Shown here: positions 61,166 through 64,000 of the stretch, in pieces
How the letters are laid out: each line of letters begins with the position of its first letter
How positions within the stretch are numbered: the stretch's first letter is position 1
Source: CAZLYK01 sp964563495
GTDB lineage: Bacteria; Acidobacteriota; Blastocatellia; RBC074
Length of the DNA stretch: 64,000 bases
Reading direction: 5' to 3'
Assembly: GCA_964563495.1 (NCBI GenBank)
Contig: CAZLYK010000009.1
Location: 1-64,000, forward strand
The notes under the pieces: generated by a model
The model's input: only the letters and a program-made list of their open reading frames with translations
Databases searched by the model: none
Told to the model about the DNA's origin: nothing
Made by a program: the position numbers and the translations under genes

Positions 61166-62432
61166 AGGCGGCAGAAGGGATGAGATTTTACCGGGGTTAA
61201 CCAGAAGATGGTCGGGGAAGAGGGAATCGGTCAGCCCGGCGCTTTTGGGCATCCTGGCCGAAGGGTTTCTCTCGCGGTTGAGCTTTGGCGTAATCAGCTT
61301 TGCGTTGCCGATCTTTGCCTATCGCCGTCTGGGTTTGAGTCTGAGGGAGACGGGGCTGCTTTTCTCGCTCAATCTGGTCGCCGAGCAGTTGTTCAAGCCG
61401 TTGATGGGTTGGGTTGCGGATCACGTCGGCGTCAAGCGGACTTTTACGGTGGCGATCGCTTTGCGCAGCCTAGTCGCGTTATTGCTCGCCTTTGCCGTCT
61501 CGCCCTGGCACGTCTTCGCCATTCGCTTCCTCCACGGTTTCTCGGAATCGATGCGCGATCCGTCGGTCAATGTGCTGATCGTCGAGAACGCCAATCAGAG
61601 ATCCCTGGCTTCGGCTTTTGGCTGGTATACGACGGCGAAGATGTCCGCCGGCTCGATCGGCAGGGCTCTTGGGGGCGCGCTGCTGGCGTTGGCAGTCGAA
61701 AACTATTCACTGGCCTTCATCTCCGCCTTTGCCTTGTCGATCCTTCCGCTCTACGTCGTTATGCGCTATGTTCGTGAACCGGGGAGACACGAGAAGCCGT
61801 TCGATCAGCGGACCGGTGATAAAGCAGCCGCATTCGAAGAGAGCAGGGCTAAGCGGAAGGGGATCTGGTCGGTCGCGATTCTGGGCTTTCTGATCGCCAG
61901 TACGGCCCAGATGATCAGCAATCTTTTTCCGATTCTGGCGATGGAGTACGGCGGTTTGAGCGCGGGGCAGATGAGCCTGATCTACTCGTTCTCGATCATC
62001 GTGGTGGTCGGGGCGGGGCCGATCTTCGGCTGGATATCCGATCATGTCAGCCGCAAGCTGGTCTTGATGGTGCGCGGGATCGCCAACACCTGTTCGTCGT
62101 TGCTCTTCTTATATTTTCCGGGTTTTACCGGAATGTCCGCCGGTAATGTCGTCGATGCCATGGGCAAAGCGGCCTTCCGACCGGCGTGGGGCTCGCTCAT
62201 GGCGCAAATTTCAACCGTCGATCGCCGGCGTCGCGCGCGCGTCATGAGTTATTTGAGCCTGGGTGAAGGTCTGGGGGAGACTATCGGGCCGCTGCTCGGC
62301 GGTTTTCTCTGGCACTACTGGGGAGTCGGGGCCATGCTCGGCGTTCGCGTCGCGCTCGCCCTGATCGGCGAGATTTATGCCCTCGTTCTGTCGAGGGGAT
62401 CTGTCAACAGTCCGGGAAAAAGCAGGGATTGA
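61155..62432 (+). CDS. MFS transporter
   Basis: The 425-residue protein has about twelve transmembrane helices and the MFS loop motif GWVADHVGVKRTFTVAIALR near 79, with the second-half counterpart GWISDHVSRKLVLMVRGIAN near 293. A charged central loop (about 205-235) separates the two six-helix bundles. Placed inside an ATP-grasp operon it most likely moves the substrate or the product of these enzymes; direction is unknown. It overlaps ATP-grasp gene 3 by 11 bases and gene 4 starts 38 bases later. Confidence 0.9.
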   Translation: MSFRGGRRDEILPGLTRRWSGKRESVSPALLGILAEGFLSRLSFGVISFALPIFAYRRLGLSLRETGLLFSLNLVAEQLFKPLMGWVADHVGVKRTFTVAIALRSLVALLLAFAVSPWHVFAIRFLHGFSESMRDPSVNVLIVENANQRSLASAFGWYTTAKMSAGSIGRALGGALLALAVENYSLAFISAFALSILPLYVVMRYVREPGRHEKPFDQRTGDKAAAFEESRAKRKGIWSVAILGFLIASTAQMISNLFPILAMEYGGLSAGQMSLIYSFSIIVVVGAGPIFGWISDHVSRKLVLMVRGIANTCSSLLFLYFPGFTGMSAGNVVDAMGKAAFRPAWGSLMAQISTVDRRRRARVMSYLSLGEGLGETIGPLLGGFLWHYWGVGAMLGVRVALALIGEIYALVLSRGSVNSPGKSRD

Positions 62433-62470
62433 AAAGATTCCGGAAAAGACCTGTGGAATGGGAGACTGAT

Positions 62471-63331
62471 ATGCGTATCTGTTTTTTGATGGAGCCGCCG
62501 CGGAGCAAAGATTCCGTGACCTATGAAGTGCTCAATGGTTTGAAGGCCGGCGGCGCCGATGTCGAGGTGGTGACCGAGCGCAGCGGTTTGATCGATCTTG
62601 AAAACTTCAAATTCGATTATGACCTTTATCTGTTCAAATCGCATTCGCCGCTGGCCGAATCTCTTGCAGCCGCGGCTCATTATCGCGGCGCGAAGCTGTT
62701 TAACGATTATCCGGCGACGATGAAGGTTCGTGACAAGGTCCTGACCTGTACGCTTTTGCTGCAGGGCGACATCCCCACGCCAAAGACCTTTGTCACCGAT
62801 TCGATCGAGACGCTACGCCCGGTCGTGCGCGAAATCCCGATCGTCGTCAAACCTTATCGCGGTCGCCGCGGCGAAGGCATCGAGGTCTGCCTCAATCAAT
62901 CGCAGTTTGATGAGCTGGTCAAAAAACGGGCGGGAATGCCCGCCGGCGATCCCGATGAGGGCGGAGGTGAGGATGGGACCGCCCTCGGCGAGCGGTTGAT
63001 CTTCGCCCAGGAATATCTCGAGCACGAACCGTTCGATTACAAAGCCTATGCGATCGGCGATTACGTCCACGTGATCAAACGCATCTTCCCGGCAAAGACC
63101 AAAGAGGAAAAATTGGGCACGCCGGTCGAGAATGATCCCGAGCTGTTCGACCTGGTCAGACGGTGCGGGAAGCTTTTCGGGCTCCAGCTTTATGGCGTCG
63201 ATCTGGTCAAGACACCTCACGGCTTTTCAGTGATCGAGGTCAACTGCTTCCCGGGTTATAAAGGCGTGCCGCAGGGCGGCGAGCGGATCTCTAATTTCAT
63301 ACTTGAAAAATCCGGGATTCGAGGTGAATAA
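62471..63331 (+). CDS. ATP-grasp enzyme 4 (RimK/ITPK-like)
   Basis: The 286-residue protein shows VRDKVLTCTLLLQGDIPTPKTF near 90, VVKPYRGRRGEGIEVC near 130, an acidic insertion near residue 160 (GDPDEGGGEDG), LFGLQLYGVDLVKT near 235 and SVIEVNCFPGYKGVPQGG near 255. The insertion next to the nucleotide site sets it apart from the other three. GGAG lies 6 bases before the ATG at 62471, which is preferred to a start 14 codons earlier. It is the last gene of the cluster. Confidence 0.86.
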   Translation: MRICFLMEPPRSKDSVTYEVLNGLKAGGADVEVVTERSGLIDLENFKFDYDLYLFKSHSPLAESLAAAAHYRGAKLFNDYPATMKVRDKVLTCTLLLQGDIPTPKTFVTDSIETLRPVVREIPIVVKPYRGRRGEGIEVCLNQSQFDELVKKRAGMPAGDPDEGGGEDGTALGERLIFAQEYLEHEPFDYKAYAIGDYVHVIKRIFPAKTKEEKLGTPVENDPELFDLVRRCGKLFGLQLYGVDLVKTPHGFSVIEVNCFPGYKGVPQGGERISNFILEKSGIRGE

Positions 63332-63464
63332 ACAAAGGGCGGGCAACATCTGGTCGTAAGTCCTCATCTCAGAGGCCGTTTTAGAAGCCCCAACAAGAAA
63401 TAAGCTGTAGACGGAGGGGCCTGCTGGACAGGCTGAAGACTTTTTTAGGAGGAACGGGTGATTT

Positions 63465-64000
63465 ATGAATGATAATTCGGGATTGAACTTTGGGAGAGGT
63501 AAGGGTTTTAGAGGGGCGAACCGGCTGATGATCATGCTGGCCGTAATCCTGGCTTCGGCGCTCATGACCGGCGCCGCTTTTGCTCACTATCTGCTCACGG
63601 ATGAAATGAAGACCGAATCTTCAAAGAAAGACGAGAAAGAGAAGAAGGCAGACAAGAAGAAATCAAAGTCCGTTGATGACGATGATGAAGACAGCGATAA
63701 GAGCAGGAAAATCGAAAAAGAGTCCAGGGCAAAGAGTTCGGACTTGAAATCGGAATCCGGAAAATCTGAGACGAAGGCGGTGAAGAATTCGGCACCGACC
63801 GTTTCTCTGACGGTTGCAGCGTTGGAATCGGTCAATGCGACGGTCGAGACCGATCCCGTGCCGCACGGCGGTGATGCTGCAGACGATCCGGCGATCTGGA
63901 TCAACCAGGCCGATCCGTCGCAAAGCACGATCATCGGTACCGACAAACAGGGAGGGCTGGCGGTCTACGATCTCAGCGGCAAACAGATTCAATACCTGGC
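63465..64000 (+). CDS. beta-propeller phytase, 5' part (cut by window edge)
   Basis: The visible 178 codons start with a signal-like hydrophobic stretch (LMIMLAVILASALMTGAAFA, about 22-41), then a long Lys/Asp/Glu/Ser-rich linker (about 50-110). The start of a 3-phytase-type propeller follows with DPVPHGGDAADDPAIWIN near 125 and STIIGTDKQGGLAVYDLSGK, matching beta-propeller phytases that release phosphate from inositol hexakisphosphate with calcium. The gene is truncated by the window. It lies 133 bases after ATP-grasp gene 4 in the same direction. Confidence 0.85.
   Translation, partial: MNDNSGLNFGRGKGFRGANRLMIMLAVILASALMTGAAFAHYLLTDEMKTESSKKDEKEKKADKKKSKSVDDDDEDSDKSRKIEKESRAKSSDLKSESGKSETKAVKNSAPTVSLTVAALESVNATVETDPVPHGGDAADDPAIWINQADPSQSTIIGTDKQGGLAVYDLSGKQIQYL

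Overview
The window is a G+C-rich bacterial chromosome segment with no rRNA, CRISPR array, phage or recognisable transposase. The gene content points to Acidobacteriota, perhaps Blastocatellia: a DUF1549/DUF1553 protein paired with a Tat-exported DUF1501 protein, YVTN and PQQ-like beta-propellers, a Ser/Thr kinase paired with a TIGR02999-type ECF sigma factor, many secreted sugar enzymes, and a sulfatase with its own maturase. Planctomycetota or Verrucomicrobiota are possible alternatives. This placement is an inference from gene content only.

Layout. 1-6.1 kb: SAM methyltransferase, proS, zinc alcohol dehydrogenase, rnr. 6.1-12.3 kb: DUF1549/DUF1553 protein, DUF1501 protein and a secreted unknown. 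12.3-16.5 kb: pseudouridine synthase, class I aminotransferase, coaD, rsmD, galE. 16.6-19.8 kb: a minus-strand pilN-pilO-pilP-like-pilin-like operon. 20.3-22.8 kb: recJ, tRNA-Pro(CGG), cupin. 22.9-28 kb: an accessory stretch with an SH3/lysozyme-like protein, a kinase-formylglycine-generating-enzyme (FGE) fusion, its ECF sigma factor and an unknown protein. 28-38 kb: HMG-CoA-reductase-like protein, DUF6600 lipoprotein, sulfatase-FGE pair, galT, an arabinokinase-like galK, second galE, acylphosphatase, apt, tRNA-Arg(CCT). 38-49 kb: UxaA-type dehydratase and a sugar-oxidation block (two PQQ-like propellers, a cytochrome c/HhH protein, a degenerate SGNH protein, TIM-barrel epimerase, Gfo/Idh oxidoreductase, DUF1080 hydrolase). 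49-53.5 kb: YVTN propeller, cupredoxin-like lipoprotein, MauG-type peroxidase, 5'-nucleotidase. 53.8-58.3 kb: GH5-like hydrolase, mannitol-dehydrogenase-family enzyme, FHA-TPR-receiver regulator. 58.6-63.3 kb: four paralogous ATP-grasp enzymes with an MFS transporter. 63.5 kb to the edge: start of a beta-propeller phytase.

Two features stand out. First, a dispersed palindromic repeat, built of CAGGATT units and framed by AATAGACAGG...CCTGTCTATT, occurs about 22 times between genes, roughly once per 3 kb. It supplies the stop codon of at least ten genes, often adding a C-terminal Asn-Arg-Gln-Asp. As half-elements it supplies a Shine-Dalgarno-like sequence plus ATG for three genes. Its arms co-vary from copy to copy and its loop occurs in both orientations, which suggests a structured, non-autonomous mobile element used as an intercistronic module. 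Second, the four-gene ATP-grasp/MFS cluster has C-termini closely resembling eukaryotic inositol-trisphosphate 5/6-kinases. It lies behind a clear sigma-70-like promoter, next to a phytase gene and divergent from a signalling regulator, and is the best candidate for an undescribed system.
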